NCBI GenBank assembly: GCA_934101115.1
Contig: CAKOPW010000017.1
Span: 1 to 30,290, forward strand
Source: an uncultured Bacilli bacterium
GTDB lineage: Bacteria > Bacillota_I > Bacilli_A > RF39 > UBA660
Length of the DNA: 30,290 nucleotides
Direction of reading: 5' to 3'
Shown here: one piece after another, positions 8,361-17,204 of the stretch
Layout: every line of letters begins with the position of its first letter
How positions within the stretch are numbered: the first letter of the stretch is position 1
Notes under the pieces: generated by a model
Told to the model about the DNA's origin: nothing
Seen by the model: the letters and a program-made list of their open reading frames with translations, nothing else
Database searches by the model: none
Translations under genes and position numbers: made by a program

Positions 8361-8582
8361 ATGAAAGATAACAACATTGAAATAATGAAAAACAAATATT
8401 TTTTTATAGGATTTATTGTTGGTATAATGCCATTTGTAATTTTACTTACAATGCTTTCAATAAATGGATTTCCTAATATATTTAAAATGACTTTAATAGT
8501 TATTGCTCTTATTACAGCAACAATTAACGGATATATTCTTAGATATAATATTATTTTAAAAGCAAAGAGAAGCCTTATTTAG
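8361..8582 (+). CDS. small two-TM membrane protein
   Basis: This 73-residue protein has two hydrophobic helices (about 12-34 and 39-60) and a Lys/Arg-rich tail, which suggests an N-in/C-in hairpin in the membrane. I do not recognise a family. The start ATG is supported by an AGAGGT site. Its last eight bases overlap the end of the converging glycosyltransferase gene, and the shared hairpin terminator covers both stop codons. It stands alone, and nothing in the context shows its role. Confidence 0.7.
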   Translation: MKDNNIEIMKNKYFFIGFIVGIMPFVILLTMLSINGFPNIFKMTLIVIALITATINGYILRYNIILKAKRSLI

Positions 8583-8592
8583 ACTTCTCTTT
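8564..8592. terminator. bidirectional terminator shared by 8361 (+) and the polysaccharide operon (-)
   Basis: A 9-bp perfect stem (8564-8572 with 8584-8592) has an 11-nt loop that contains the stop codons of both genes. Confidence 0.75.
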
Positions 8593-9438
8593 TAATTTAA
8601 TGCTTGTTTCTTTTATGTACAAAGAAATATTATAAAACAGTTTTAAAATACCCATCACTAATTTATTAGCATTGTTGTAATTTTTTTCATAATAAAATTG
8701 GCTTGCTTTATATATTTTATATTTATTCAATCTTGATACATTAGTTCCAATTGTTGCATTATGTTTATGTTCTACAAATACACTCGTATCAACAACTGAT
8801 AAAAGTTTCTTGCCCCTAAGCTTTCTTGCTAAAATATTTTCTTCATAATATAAAAATACATTAGTATCAAAATAATTTATTTCCTTTAAAACATCACTTT
8901 TAATCATGAAAAAGCATCCATATAAACAATCAACTACTGGAAGTGGATCATTAAAGTGTTCTTCATTATATTGAATAAATTTATTTTTATATAATTTACT
9001 TAATATAGGAATATTTAAAAGTAAATCTTCTTTAGGACTTGTAAGTTTCCAACCATATTTAAACACACCATGTTCAAGAACTTTAGGCATTATTGCTGCA
9101 ATTTCAGGATTCTTCATATTCTTAACTAAAGATTTAATAACATTATTGGAAGGAATACTTATATCGGAATTGCTTAGTATTATATTACAGCTTCCATACT
9201 TTTCAATTAAATACTTGCTTCCTTCATTCATTCCACTTGAATATCCTAAATTACTAGTTAAACCAATAACATGAACTTTATTATTCTTTATTTTTTTTAA
9301 CTTTTCTATATCATGATTAGAAGAATTATTATCCACAATTACAATTTCATCTATTGAAGTATATTTGGATACCTCTTCAGTTAATTTAATTGTATTCTCA
9401 TAATCATTATAATTTATTATAACCAAACCTGTTTTCAT
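8575..9438 (-). CDS. family 2 glycosyltransferase
   Basis: This 287-residue GT-A glycosyltransferase would transfer a sugar from a nucleotide-sugar donor to a growing surface glycan at the inner face of the membrane. The Rossmann-like start VIINYNDYENT is followed by IVIVDNNSS (32-40), then NLGYSSGMNEG (63-73) and the metal-site equivalent NSD (90-92). A YYEE motif near 197-200 corresponds to the acceptor/base region of rhamnosyltransferase-like GT2 enzymes. Specificity cannot be assigned. It is the last gene of a three-gene operon; its ATG touches the stop codon of the GT4 gene (TAAATG), with the AGGTGAG site inside the end of that gene. Confidence 0.88.
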   Translation of the reverse strand: MKTGLVIINYNDYENTIKLTEEVSKYTSIDEIVIVDNNSSNHDIEKLKKIKNNKVHVIGLTSNLGYSSGMNEGSKYLIEKYGSCNIILSNSDISIPSNNVIKSLVKNMKNPEIAAIMPKVLEHGVFKYGWKLTSPKEDLLLNIPILSKLYKNKFIQYNEEHFNDPLPVVDCLYGCFFMIKSDVLKEINYFDTNVFLYYEENILARKLRGKKLLSVVDTSVFVEHKHNATIGTNVSRLNKYKIYKASQFYYEKNYNNANKLVMGILKLFYNISLYIKETSIKLKEKSK

Positions 9439-10470
9439 TTACTCACCTAACAATTTATTTATTTTTTCAGTTATATTAGAGTTATAATTTTCTAATTTAT
9501 CTGTTTTCTTTTTAAACTTTTTAACCCCTTTTAAGTCATTTATATCAATATAATCAATATTTAAATATTTATTTAATCTATCTGGCATGATAACTTTTAA
9601 TCCTAAAGCCATAGCTTCTAGTGCAACCATTCCTTGTCCTTCATAACGGCTGTTTAAAATTAAATAATCACATTTTTTTAAATAAGGAAAAGGATTTTTT
9701 TTAGCTCCTAAAAAAGTAACATTATCAAATAAATCCAACTCCTCTACTTGATTTATAAGCTTATCCTTAAGCGGACCATCACCAATTATATAAAGTTGAA
9801 ATTCTTCATTATTTTCTTTATACTCTTTTATTATAGGAAATAATAAATCTAATCCTTTTTGATACACTAATCTTCCTAAAAAACAAAAATTGATATTATC
9901 ATCATCAACATGAAAATCAACCTCTTCTTTAGATTTTTTTAATATTTCATCGGTATCTATGTAATTAGGAATTACTGTTTTTGCGCTTAATCCAGTTAAT
10001 TCTTTAAAAGATTCTTTTACCCCTTTACTTACTGCAACAATCTCATCAAACTTTCTATATTTACTTTTGCTTAAATTAAACAATACCCTGAACTTAAATT
10101 CATTTTTCTTTTTTATTTTATAATCATTATGAATCCAAATCACTTTTTTACTGGCATTAGAATTTAATGCATATGCCGAAAGAATATTATTATAAGCACT
10201 GAAGTCAATGGCAACATCATATTTTATAGTTTTATCCATTTTAATAAGTTTCTTTGTTATAAAAAATGGTAAATACTTATAAAAACTTGGTTTTGATAAA
10301 AAAACTACATTTACTTCTTTAGGAAGTTCATTATATAAAGTGCCTTTGGAAAGTAAATAAAGATCTATATTATATTTATCGTAATCAATTCTTTTCAAAA
10401 GATTAATCAAACTTTTTTCAATACCACCAATATTTAAATTTGGTTCAAAAATAGCAATGTTTTTTTTCAT
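9439..10470 (-). CDS. GT-B glycosyltransferase (GT4/GT1 group)
   Basis: This 343-residue retaining-type transferase has two Rossmann domains. The N-terminal GGIEKSL (15-21) is the usual acceptor-side glycine loop. NYID (169-172) begins the linker, FLGRLVYQKG (197-206) starts the donor domain, and EGQGMVALE (277-285) is the EX7E donor-binding motif. Donor and acceptor sugars are unknown. Its ATG overlaps the stop codon of the upstream Wzy-like gene by four bases, and the next glycosyltransferase follows without a gap. The three are therefore one translationally coupled unit for a cell-surface polysaccharide or teichoic-type polymer. Confidence 0.9.
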   Translation of the reverse strand: MKKNIAIFEPNLNIGGIEKSLINLLKRIDYDKYNIDLYLLSKGTLYNELPKEVNVVFLSKPSFYKYLPFFITKKLIKMDKTIKYDVAIDFSAYNNILSAYALNSNASKKVIWIHNDYKIKKKNEFKFRVLFNLSKSKYRKFDEIVAVSKGVKESFKELTGLSAKTVIPNYIDTDEILKKSKEEVDFHVDDDNINFCFLGRLVYQKGLDLLFPIIKEYKENNEEFQLYIIGDGPLKDKLINQVEELDLFDNVTFLGAKKNPFPYLKKCDYLILNSRYEGQGMVALEAMALGLKVIMPDRLNKYLNIDYIDINDLKGVKKFKKKTDKLENYNSNITEKINKLLGE

Positions 10471-11780
10471 AGATTTTCAACCTTCTTACTTAATAAAGCC
10501 ATTGAATATGCAACATATATCGATACTGCGGGTGCAAAAAGAAAATGTCCAGCTAAGTAGGAACCTAAAAGAATAAAAGCAGTAGAAGTTGCTAATATAC
10601 AAATCTCTTCATCAATTTTATTCTTTTTAGTTTTTATAACCTTTATAAAAATACTCAATAATAGATATAATGGTAAGCTTAATTCAATAATAAAGCCAAT
10701 AACTCCATATTGAAATAATAAATCATGAAAGTCTCTTTCAACGTTTTTTTCATAATGAATTCCTTGATAAGTTTTATCATCATAAGTTAAACCATATAAT
10801 TTAGAAAACAACGAACTATTTTTATACATTGATTTATTAGCAACTAGGAAATCGTCTCTGCCACTAAAGACTAGTGATGAAGATATTTCATTACGAATTT
10901 CTTCACTGGTTTTATCAAATTTAGGACAGCAAGTTTCACAATAATTGCTACCACTGTTTTCATAGGCTCTTTCATAACTACCAATAAGGTTTGTATAAAT
11001 TGGTAGTTTAATTGTGAATACTAAAACCGATAGCAATATTCCTCCTAAGAAGAAAATGCTTTTTAGGTTTAATTTGTTCTTTATAATAAGCTTGTTATAT
11101 GTAAAATAGAAAATGAATGAACATCCAAGTAAGCCTACACATCCTACATAACTTGCTTTAGTTCCTAAAATACATAAGAATACAATCGTTATTAAAGAGG
11201 AAACTATATTGTAAATGTTTTTATTTTTTATATAGTCTATTAAAGAATAGCCTAACAATGCAATTAAAATCAAACCATATTCATTTGCTGAATTAAACCA
11301 TGAAACTATTCCTTTGCGATAACAATTTTCGTATGAAGAATATGAACAATATGCTGTTTTTGTAATAACTGAAGTTAATAAAGATATTCCAATTATTAAA
11401 GCAATAATGATAAATGTGAAACGATCTAATTCTTTATTTTCCTTAAAATATAAAGTAAAGAATAAAAGCACAATGGGAAAATAAACTAATTTAGCCATGC
11501 TGCTTCCAAAACTCAAGATATTAAAATGAGAGTCTAACAAAAGATGTCCAACAAATGATGTTAGCAAGTATATTATCCAAATAATAATGTATGCATTAAT
11601 TTTACTATCACGATTTTTTATTATGTAAATACCAGCATATATAAGAAATATAAATCTACAGATCATTCCTAGAGATATATGTAAACTATATTCATTTATC
11701 ATTAACGAAGTTATAATATCAATAAGTGGTTGAATTAGCATAAATTTAGTTAATATACGATTGTTATAAAACTTACCCAT
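10467..11780 (-). CDS. O-antigen ligase/polymerase (Wzy/WaaL-like) membrane protein
   Basis: This 437-residue polytopic protein has about ten or more hydrophobic segments and one large exported loop (about residues 265-355). The HDLLFQYGVIGFI stretch after that loop is the WaaL/Wzy-type H...G..G motif found near the active-site side of the membrane. Members join lipid-linked glycan units into polymers or onto acceptors at the outer face. Two Cys-rich patches are odd: AYCSYSSYENC and NYCETCCPKF, both apparently in exported loops. It heads the polysaccharide operon and has a TTTAAA-17-TATAAT promoter and a GGAAGTGAG site before the ATG. Confidence 0.85.
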   Translation of the reverse strand: MGKFYNNRILTKFMLIQPLIDIITSLMINEYSLHISLGMICRFIFLIYAGIYIIKNRDSKINAYIIIWIIYLLTSFVGHLLLDSHFNILSFGSSMAKLVYFPIVLLFFTLYFKENKELDRFTFIIIALIIGISLLTSVITKTAYCSYSSYENCYRKGIVSWFNSANEYGLILIALLGYSLIDYIKNKNIYNIVSSLITIVFLCILGTKASYVGCVGLLGCSFIFYFTYNKLIIKNKLNLKSIFFLGGILLSVLVFTIKLPIYTNLIGSYERAYENSGSNYCETCCPKFDKTSEEIRNEISSSLVFSGRDDFLVANKSMYKNSSLFSKLYGLTYDDKTYQGIHYEKNVERDFHDLLFQYGVIGFIIELSLPLYLLLSIFIKVIKTKKNKIDEEICILATSTAFILLGSYLAGHFLFAPAVSIYVAYSMALLSKKVENL

Positions 11781-11800
11781 ATTCTCACTTCCTATATATA

Positions 11801-11829
11801 ATTATACAAAAAAAATGTCATTATTTAAA
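11801..11829 (-). promoter_or_regulatory. promoter of the polysaccharide operon
   Basis: Minus-strand TTTAAA (11824-11829), 17 bp, TATAAT (11801-11806), with the start codon 20 bp beyond. It directly follows the terminator of the 13924 gene. Confidence 0.6.
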
Positions 11830-11830
11830 G

Positions 11831-11857
11831 AAAAAAACTTGTGATACCACAAGTTTA
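11831..11857 (-). terminator. terminator of the 13924 glycine-rich protein gene
   Basis: A perfect 9-bp stem AAACTTGTG/CACAAGTTT (11835-11843 with 11848-11856) has loop ATAC; the minus strand then has seven T residues. Confidence 0.9.
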
Positions 11858-13924
11858 ACTTAAAGAAACAAATGTTATTCGAGCGTAGCCATTTCCTTGA
11901 CGTGCCCCAGTTTGCATAGATCCTCCAGTTACACCACCGATGTAACCTGAACCTCCACCAGCACCAGCTTGCCAAACGCCGCCTCCGCCGCCGTACCAGC
12001 CGCCGCCACCTCCATTATAACCAGCATAATGAGAACCACCTATTCCAAATCCTCCTGGTGCTTCAGTTGCATTTAGAGAATTTTTACCACCTGCGGATTG
12101 AGTGGCTCCTAATCCTGGAGCAATAGCTGTAACTAAATAATTAGTAGTGCCTGGTAATCCTACAAGACCACCACCATCTCCTCCATTTCCGTAGTGAGTA
12201 CCATCAGAGGCTCCGCCTCCACCTCCTCCAGCTACGATTAAAACCGAAGATTGATTTGAAGATAAAGATTGTAATGTTCCACTTGCAGTGGCTATATGTG
12301 TTGCTCCACCTCCACCGGTCATATATGTTCCTGTTGTCCATGAATATCCAGTTCCTCCACCATTATAGCCACCAGGTATAGTAAGTCCACTACTACCAGT
12401 ACCATTTTTGGATGTAGTACATGCTCCACCAACAACTACATATAAATTTGTTCCTCCTGTTAATAATTTATTTCCTACTGAGTAACCGCCTTTTCCACCT
12501 GCTCCTGTCTTTCCATTAACAGTTGCACTTCCACCTTGGGCTCCCCAAACTTCTAACTTATACGTTCCCGAACATACTGCTGTAAATGATTGTATTCCTC
12601 CTGTATAGTCAAATGTTTTAACAACTTGACCTGCTGTATATGGACAAATAATCGTTGTTCCAAATGTACAAACACTGTCGGAAGCACTGCTATTATTTTT
12701 TATTGTTATCGTTTGACTTCCTGTTGCACTTGTTCCAGTTGTTAATCCACTTATTGTATATCCATTTGTACAACTTCCACTTGATAGATAATATCCACTA
12801 TTAGGTGTTACTGTTATGGTATTTTCCTTTCCATAAACTACTTTTATACTTGTTGCACTTGTACTTCCATTATTTATTCCTACATTTACTGTATATTCTT
12901 TTTCTATATATTCTGCATATAGTTTATTCTCACTTGTTTCTACTACATATGTATTTTCACTTATTATTCTTCCTGCTTCATCTTTCCAATATAAGAATTT
13001 ATATCCACTTTTTTCTGGTGTTTTTATATCTTTATATAATGTGTTTTCTTCTAGTTCTATCTCTTCATCTGCTTCTCCATTATTTTTTACCAAAGTCTTC
13101 TTGATTGTTCTTTTTTCTTCTTTTCCTATTCTTTGTTCTATTATTTCATATCCCTTATCAAATATTATCTTTTTATCACTTGATGTTGTTACACTTACTT
13201 TGTCTATTGCTTTTTTCTTTATCTCATCTTTTTCTTTATTTACTTCACTTTCATTTATATAGTATATTTCATGATTTCCTCTTTCTAGATTTCCTACATA
13301 AAAATATCCATGATCATCTGTTTTTATAAATTGTGCATCTTCTGAATATACGGCTAAGTTTACATTTGGTAAAACATTTCCTTCTTTATCTACAAAGTAT
13401 CCACTTATACTATACTTGTTTTCTTTTATTGCACTTTTGTTTGCTTCTTCTCTTTCTACGGCATTATATTCTAATTCTACTTTTACTGGTATCTCTTTTG
13501 CTTCAGTTGCTCCTTTTTTTAGTCTTATTGTTAATACTCCAGTTCTTGTTTCTCTCGCTTCTATATCTTTTTCAGTATCTATTTTATTTTCTACTTCTAT
13601 ATATTCATTTGCTTCTATTGTTACTTTTACATTTCCTCTTGCATCATATTGGGTACTTCCATTTGTTATTTCATATGTTAAAGTTGTTTCATCATGTTCA
13701 TTTTTTAACTCTTTAGTTGTGTATGTTATTGTCTTTTTATCTTTACTTATTATTTCATTTGTGTAATCTTCTTTATCTATCATTGCACTTGAAAAATATA
13801 TATCAAAATCATCTTTATTTTCTGATACATTTATTATTCCATTTATTATTAATGTTGTACTTATTGCTGCAAATCCGATACTCATTAGTAATATTATTCC
13901 GATTATTACATTTCTTTTCTTCAT
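11855..13924 (-). CDS. secreted multi-domain protein with C-terminal glycine-rich domain
   Basis: This 689-residue exported protein is a member of the secreted family also at 24020, 25646 and 28899. Residues 1-30 are a signal/TM segment (SIGFAAISTTLIING). Residues 35-160 are a beta-rich domain shared by the family; its layout recalls TasA/camelysin proteins, but that link is weak. Residues 170-222 resemble a carboxypeptidase-regulatory/Cna-B fold (GYFVDKEGNVLPNVNLAVYS). Residues 303-342 look like an InlB B-repeat (GYKFLYWKDEAG...NKLYAEYIE). From about 436 to 689 it is a glycine-rich domain like PF12810 (YKLEVWGAQGGS, then dense GGGGG clusters). The Gly-rich part is clearly richer in G+C than the rest, mainly from GGN codons. 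There is no sorting signal. It has its own promoter and terminator. Confidence 0.82.
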   Translation of the reverse strand: MKKRNVIIGIILLMSIGFAAISTTLIINGIINVSENKDDFDIYFSSAMIDKEDYTNEIISKDKKTITYTTKELKNEHDETTLTYEITNGSTQYDARGNVKVTIEANEYIEVENKIDTEKDIEARETRTGVLTIRLKKGATEAKEIPVKVELEYNAVEREEANKSAIKENKYSISGYFVDKEGNVLPNVNLAVYSEDAQFIKTDDHGYFYVGNLERGNHEIYYINESEVNKEKDEIKKKAIDKVSVTTSSDKKIIFDKGYEIIEQRIGKEEKRTIKKTLVKNNGEADEEIELEENTLYKDIKTPEKSGYKFLYWKDEAGRIISENTYVVETSENKLYAEYIEKEYTVNVGINNGSTSATSIKVVYGKENTITVTPNSGYYLSSGSCTNGYTISGLTTGTSATGSQTITIKNNSSASDSVCTFGTTIICPYTAGQVVKTFDYTGGIQSFTAVCSGTYKLEVWGAQGGSATVNGKTGAGGKGGYSVGNKLLTGGTNLYVVVGGACTTSKNGTGSSGLTIPGGYNGGGTGYSWTTGTYMTGGGGATHIATASGTLQSLSSNQSSVLIVAGGGGGGASDGTHYGNGGDGGGLVGLPGTTNYLVTAIAPGLGATQSAGGKNSLNATEAPGGFGIGGSHYAGYNGGGGGWYGGGGGVWQAGAGGGSGYIGGVTGGSMQTGARQGNGYARITFVSLS

Positions 13925-13952
13925 AATTTACACACACCATTCTATTTTTAAT

Positions 13953-13980
13953 TTTATAACGGACGTCTTATAATTGGCAA
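13953..13980 (-). promoter_or_regulatory. promoter of the 13924 gene, non-repetitive spacer
   Basis: Minus-strand TTGCCA (13975-13980), 16-bp spacer, TATAAA (13953-13958), then a leader ending in GGTGTGTGTAAATT before ATG. The same TTGNNA ... TTATAAAAT frame and leader recur at the paralogues, where the spacer is replaced by a G-run. The spacer here contains the palindrome GACGTC. Confidence 0.6.
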
Positions 13981-14014
13981 GGTATTTAATATTATTTACA
14001 AAGCTTTTACACAT

Positions 14015-14043
14015 AAAAAAAGCAAAATTTTTATTTGCTTTTT
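14015..14043 (-). terminator. terminator of the proS operon
   Basis: A 10-bp stem AAAAAGCAAA/TTTGCTTTTT (14017-14026 with 14034-14043) overlaps the proS stop codon and is followed by minus-strand T residues. Confidence 0.8.
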
Positions 14044-15466
14044 AATATTGTCTACCAAAATAGATTACATGTTTTGCAGGTTCTCCACAAATACAGTTTC
14101 CACTTGCAGTTTCATGTTCTAGTATACAACGTGATTTTAAACCAGTTTTTTCCTTGATGTTTTCTTCACATTCGGTTCTTCCACACCAATTTATTTTGAT
14201 GAATCCAGACTTAGTAGCCGCAATGTTTTCAAATTCTTCCATAGTCGAAGCTTCATATAGCATTGAGTTTCTTCTAGTCTCTGCTTTTTTATACATATCA
14301 TTTTGCATAGTTTCAAAAATATCATTTAATTTATCGGCTAAATTATCAAGTTCACTTATACTAAATTCATACTTTTCTAAAGTATCTCTTCGTACTAAAG
14401 TGATATGTCCATTTTTTATATCTCTTGCACCAACTTCAATTCTAACTGGATATCCTTTAACCTCAGCTTCAGCAAATTTAAATCCTGGAGTCTTGTCACT
14501 TCTATCAACTTTATTAGTGATGTCATTTTTATTTAAAATATCTACAACTTTATCAATATATTCATCAATATCTTTTCCAATTGGAATAACAATTATTTTT
14601 GTTGGAGCAATTTTTGGAGGTAATACAAGTCCACGATCATCTGAGTGAGTCATAATAAGCCCACCGATCATACGTGTTGTACATCCCCATGATGTTTGGA
14701 ATGGAGTTTTTAGTTTGTTGTCCTTATCCAAAAATTCTATTCCAAAAGCATGAGCAAAACCGGTTCCAAAATAATGACTTGTTCCATTTTGAAGAGCAAC
14801 ACCATCATACATCATAGCTTCGATTGTATAAGTTGCTTCAGCCCCAGCAAATTTTTCTTTTTCAGTTTTTCTTCCTACTATAACTGGCATAGCTAAATAA
14901 TTTCTTTGGAAATCTTCATAAACATGTAGCATTCTTAAAGTTTCAGCCATTGCTTCTTCACTTGTTGCATGTAACGTATGTCCTTCTTGCCATAATATTT
15001 CACGGCTTCTTAAAAATGGTCTTGTTGTTTTTTCCCAACGAACTATCGTACACCATTGATTATAAAGAACTGGTAGGTCTCTATAACTTTTTACAATCTT
15101 TTTAAAATGATCACAGAATAAAGTTTCACTTGTTGGACGAACACACATTCTTTCATCCAACTTTTCTTTTCCCCCATAAGTTACCCAAGCAACTTCAGGA
15201 GCAAAACCCTCAACATGATCCTTTTCAACGTTTAGTAAAGATTCAGGTATGAACATAGGCATTTGAACATTTTCATGTCCTAAACGTTTAAATTCTTTAT
15301 CCAAAATACTTTGCATATTTTCCCAAATGGCATATCCATATGGACGAATAACCATACTACCCTTTACGTTTGTATAATCAACTAAATCAGCTTTTTTAAC
15401 AACGTCAGTATACCATTTAGCAAAATCAACATCTCTGCTTGTAATATCTTTAACTTGATTATCCAT
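14042..15466 (-). CDS. proS: prolyl-tRNA synthetase, archaeal/eukaryotic-type short form
   Basis: This 474-residue class II synthetase charges tRNA-Pro with proline. The length and the absence of the ~180-residue insertion editing domain identify the short ProRS type rather than the ~570-residue bacterial type. Class II signatures are visible: GSMVIRPYGYAIWENMQ at the start, then RPTSETLFCDHF and RPFLRSREILWQEGHT. The C-terminal zinc-binding region has Cys in NWCGRTECEE, SRCILEHE and GNCICGEP, and the chain ends in Tyr, as is usual in this type. It is the last gene of the xseA-xseB-proS group: its ATG lies two bases after the xseB stop codon and its ribosome site (AGAGGA) is inside xseB. No T-box leader precedes it. 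Confidence 0.95.
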   Translation of the reverse strand: MDNQVKDITSRDVDFAKWYTDVVKKADLVDYTNVKGSMVIRPYGYAIWENMQSILDKEFKRLGHENVQMPMFIPESLLNVEKDHVEGFAPEVAWVTYGGKEKLDERMCVRPTSETLFCDHFKKIVKSYRDLPVLYNQWCTIVRWEKTTRPFLRSREILWQEGHTLHATSEEAMAETLRMLHVYEDFQRNYLAMPVIVGRKTEKEKFAGAEATYTIEAMMYDGVALQNGTSHYFGTGFAHAFGIEFLDKDNKLKTPFQTSWGCTTRMIGGLIMTHSDDRGLVLPPKIAPTKIIVIPIGKDIDEYIDKVVDILNKNDITNKVDRSDKTPGFKFAEAEVKGYPVRIEVGARDIKNGHITLVRRDTLEKYEFSISELDNLADKLNDIFETMQNDMYKKAETRRNSMLYEASTMEEFENIAATKSGFIKINWCGRTECEENIKEKTGLKSRCILEHETASGNCICGEPAKHVIYFGRQY

Positions 15467-15468
15467 AA

Positions 15469-15687
15469 CTATTCCTCTACTTCGAAGTTTTCTAAACTTC
15501 CATTTTCTTTTAATATTTGATTAACTGCATCTGTTGCTTTTGTTAATTTATCATTACAAACTTTAACAATTTGCATAGCTTCAGTATATTTTTTTATTGA
15601 ACTTTCTAAATCAGTATTACCAGCTTCTAATTCTTTGATAATATTTTCAAGTTCACTCATAAGTTCTTCAAATTTCTTATCTTCCAT
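15469..15687 (-). CDS. xseB: exodeoxyribonuclease VII small subunit
   Basis: This 72-residue subunit of exonuclease VII works with XseA to degrade single-stranded DNA from both ends. It has the family's short helical build: KKFEELMSELENIIKELEAG, then LESSIKKYTEAMQ, then a helix ending in a Glu-rich tail. The ATG at 15687 is chosen over a Met seven codons further upstream because an AGGAGAG site lies at the right distance and the MEDKKFEE start fits the family. It overlaps the last codons of xseA by 11 bp, so the two are translationally coupled in 1:1 order. Confidence 0.93.
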   Translation of the reverse strand: MEDKKFEELMSELENIIKELEAGNTDLESSIKKYTEAMQIVKVCNDKLTKATDAVNQILKENGSLENFEVEE

Positions 15688-16963
15688 TTTCTTTCTCTCC
15701 TTTAACAACTGTGTTTATCTCTCCATCAAGAAGTCTAATATTTACCTCATCATTAACTTTAACGTCTTTAACACTTTTAATTACTTTTCCATTAACTGTT
15801 GAAAGCGAATATCCTTTACTTAAAACACTTAATGGATTTAATAATTCTAGTTTATTAATAACAAGCTCTAGGCTGTTTTTATTTTTTATAAATAACTCAC
15901 TTGGATTTAAAAGTACATGATTACTTATTGCATTTTGATATCTAGAAATGGATATATCCATTTTGTGAGTAATATAACTATTCAATTTATTAATTATCAT
16001 ATCAAGTTTTTGTTCTCTAATCTCAGAATATGAAAGTGGATTAGTTAGAACATAACTATTTTTAAAGTTCGTAAGTTGTTTTTTTGATGAGTCTATTAAA
16101 TTAAATATATTTTTATTTAAACGTATTTCAAGTTGGCGAATGTAGTTAACTAAATCAACCATATTCGGTACAGCCATCTCTGCTGCTCCTGTCGGTGTTG
16201 GAGCACGCATATCAGCAACAAAGTCAGCTATAGTGAAGTCTATTTCATGACCAACAGCAGATATAATCGGGATACGAGATTCGTATATTGCTCTAGCAAC
16301 ACATTCTTCATTAAATGCCCATAAGTCTTCAATACTTCCTCCACCTCTACCAACAATTAAAACATCAATGTCATCAAACTCATTTGCACGTTTAATTTGT
16401 CTTACAACGTCATCTTTAGCAAGTTCGCCTTGAACTAAAGCTGGGAATAATATTGTATTACATATTGGATATCGTCTTTTTATAGTTGAAAGAATATCTC
16501 TTATAGCTGCTCCTGTTGGTGCAGTTACAATACCAATTTTAGTTGGATACTTAGGAATTGACTTTTTATGTTCTTGATCAAATAAACCTTCTTTAGCAAG
16601 TTTTTGTTTTAATTCTTCTAATCTTTTTAATAAATCTCCATTACCGGATAAATGCATTTCTTCAACATACACTTGATATCCACCAGTTGGAACATATACA
16701 CTTATTCTTCCAGTAACTAATACTTCATCTCCATCTTTCGGGACAAAATCAAGATTTGAAGCATTTGTTTTAAACATCACCGCATTAATTCTTGATTCTT
16801 CATCTTTTAAAGTGAAATATAAATGTCCTCTAGTATGTCCTTTATAATTGGAAACTTCTCCTTTAATATGGACAACTTGGCATTCAATCTTAGAATCTAA
16901 AAAATTCTTAATTGCTTGATTATATTGGCTAACGGTAAAATACTTTATTTCTTCTGTGTCCAT
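15677..16963 (-). CDS. xseA: exodeoxyribonuclease VII large subunit
   Basis: This 428-residue catalytic subunit of exonuclease VII is of normal length. An N-terminal OB-fold (about 7-105, with VHIKGEVSNYKGHTRGHLYF) binds single-stranded DNA. The catalytic domain starts at about 125 with KIGIVTAPTGAAIRDI, followed by VLIVGRGGGSIEDLWAFN and ISAVGHEIDFTIADFVAD, the conserved metal and active-site region. A coiled-coil segment around 250-345 would bind XseB, and the GYSLS motif lies near the C-terminus. The start is ATG behind a strong AAGGAGG site. It heads the xseA-xseB-proS operon, with a separate promoter region and a candidate small RNA between it and mutS. Confidence 0.95.
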   Translation of the reverse strand: MDTEEIKYFTVSQYNQAIKNFLDSKIECQVVHIKGEVSNYKGHTRGHLYFTLKDEESRINAVMFKTNASNLDFVPKDGDEVLVTGRISVYVPTGGYQVYVEEMHLSGNGDLLKRLEELKQKLAKEGLFDQEHKKSIPKYPTKIGIVTAPTGAAIRDILSTIKRRYPICNTILFPALVQGELAKDDVVRQIKRANEFDDIDVLIVGRGGGSIEDLWAFNEECVARAIYESRIPIISAVGHEIDFTIADFVADMRAPTPTGAAEMAVPNMVDLVNYIRQLEIRLNKNIFNLIDSSKKQLTNFKNSYVLTNPLSYSEIREQKLDMIINKLNSYITHKMDISISRYQNAISNHVLLNPSELFIKNKNSLELVINKLELLNPLSVLSKGYSLSTVNGKVIKSVKDVKVNDEVNIRLLDGEINTVVKGEKENGR

Positions 16964-16981
16964 ACTTTTCCTCCTTTTTAT

Positions 16982-16990
16982 ATTTTATCA
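16982..16990 (-). promoter_or_regulatory. possible extended -10 promoter of xseA operon
   Basis: Minus strand TGA followed by TAAAAT (16982-16987) lies close upstream of the AAGGAGG site. The -35 is poor, so this is tentative. Confidence 0.3.
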
Positions 16991-17070
16991 AAAATATGAT
17001 AAAAAGTCTTTAATTAATAAACATTATTTAATCTATATAATAAATTTTATTCACAAATGTTATTTTAAAT

Positions 17071-17101
17071 AAAAAAAATCACATAAATTAATATGTGATT
17101 T
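17071..17101 (-). terminator. terminator of the candidate small RNA
   Basis: Stem AAATCACAT/ATGTGATTT (17076-17084 with 17093-17101), 8-nt loop, then eight T residues on the minus strand. It is a second terminator about 100 bp beyond the one at the end of mutS. Confidence 0.85.
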
Positions 17102-17169
17102 GAAGTGTAAAAAGATTTCAGAAAGATAAAATTCTAAAAATGAAAAATTTAAGTATGCTTCACACTTCA
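17071..17169 (-). ncRNA. candidate small RNA between mutS and xseA
   Basis: About 100 nt would be made from a TTGTAT-17-TATAAT promoter (17199-17204 and 17176-17181) to the strong terminator at 17071-17101. The predicted 5' end carries TGAAGTGT (17162-17169), which can pair with ACACTTCA (17101-17108) just before the terminator hairpin, closing the RNA at both ends. No convincing reading frame lies inside. The whole is an inference from promoter, closing stem and terminator; the family is not recognised. Confidence 0.4.
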
Positions 17170-17175
17170 CTTATA

Positions 17176-17204
17176 ATTATAAATGATTTTTTAGAAAAAT
17201 ACAA
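17176..17204 (-). promoter_or_regulatory. promoter of the candidate small RNA
   Basis: Minus-strand TTGTAT (17199-17204), 17-bp spacer and perfect TATAAT (17176-17181). The -35 lies within the stem of the mutS terminator. Confidence 0.5.

Noticed and set aside
15467..15480. T-box or other leader controlling proS
   Set aside because: proS begins two bases after xseB; there is no room for a leader.
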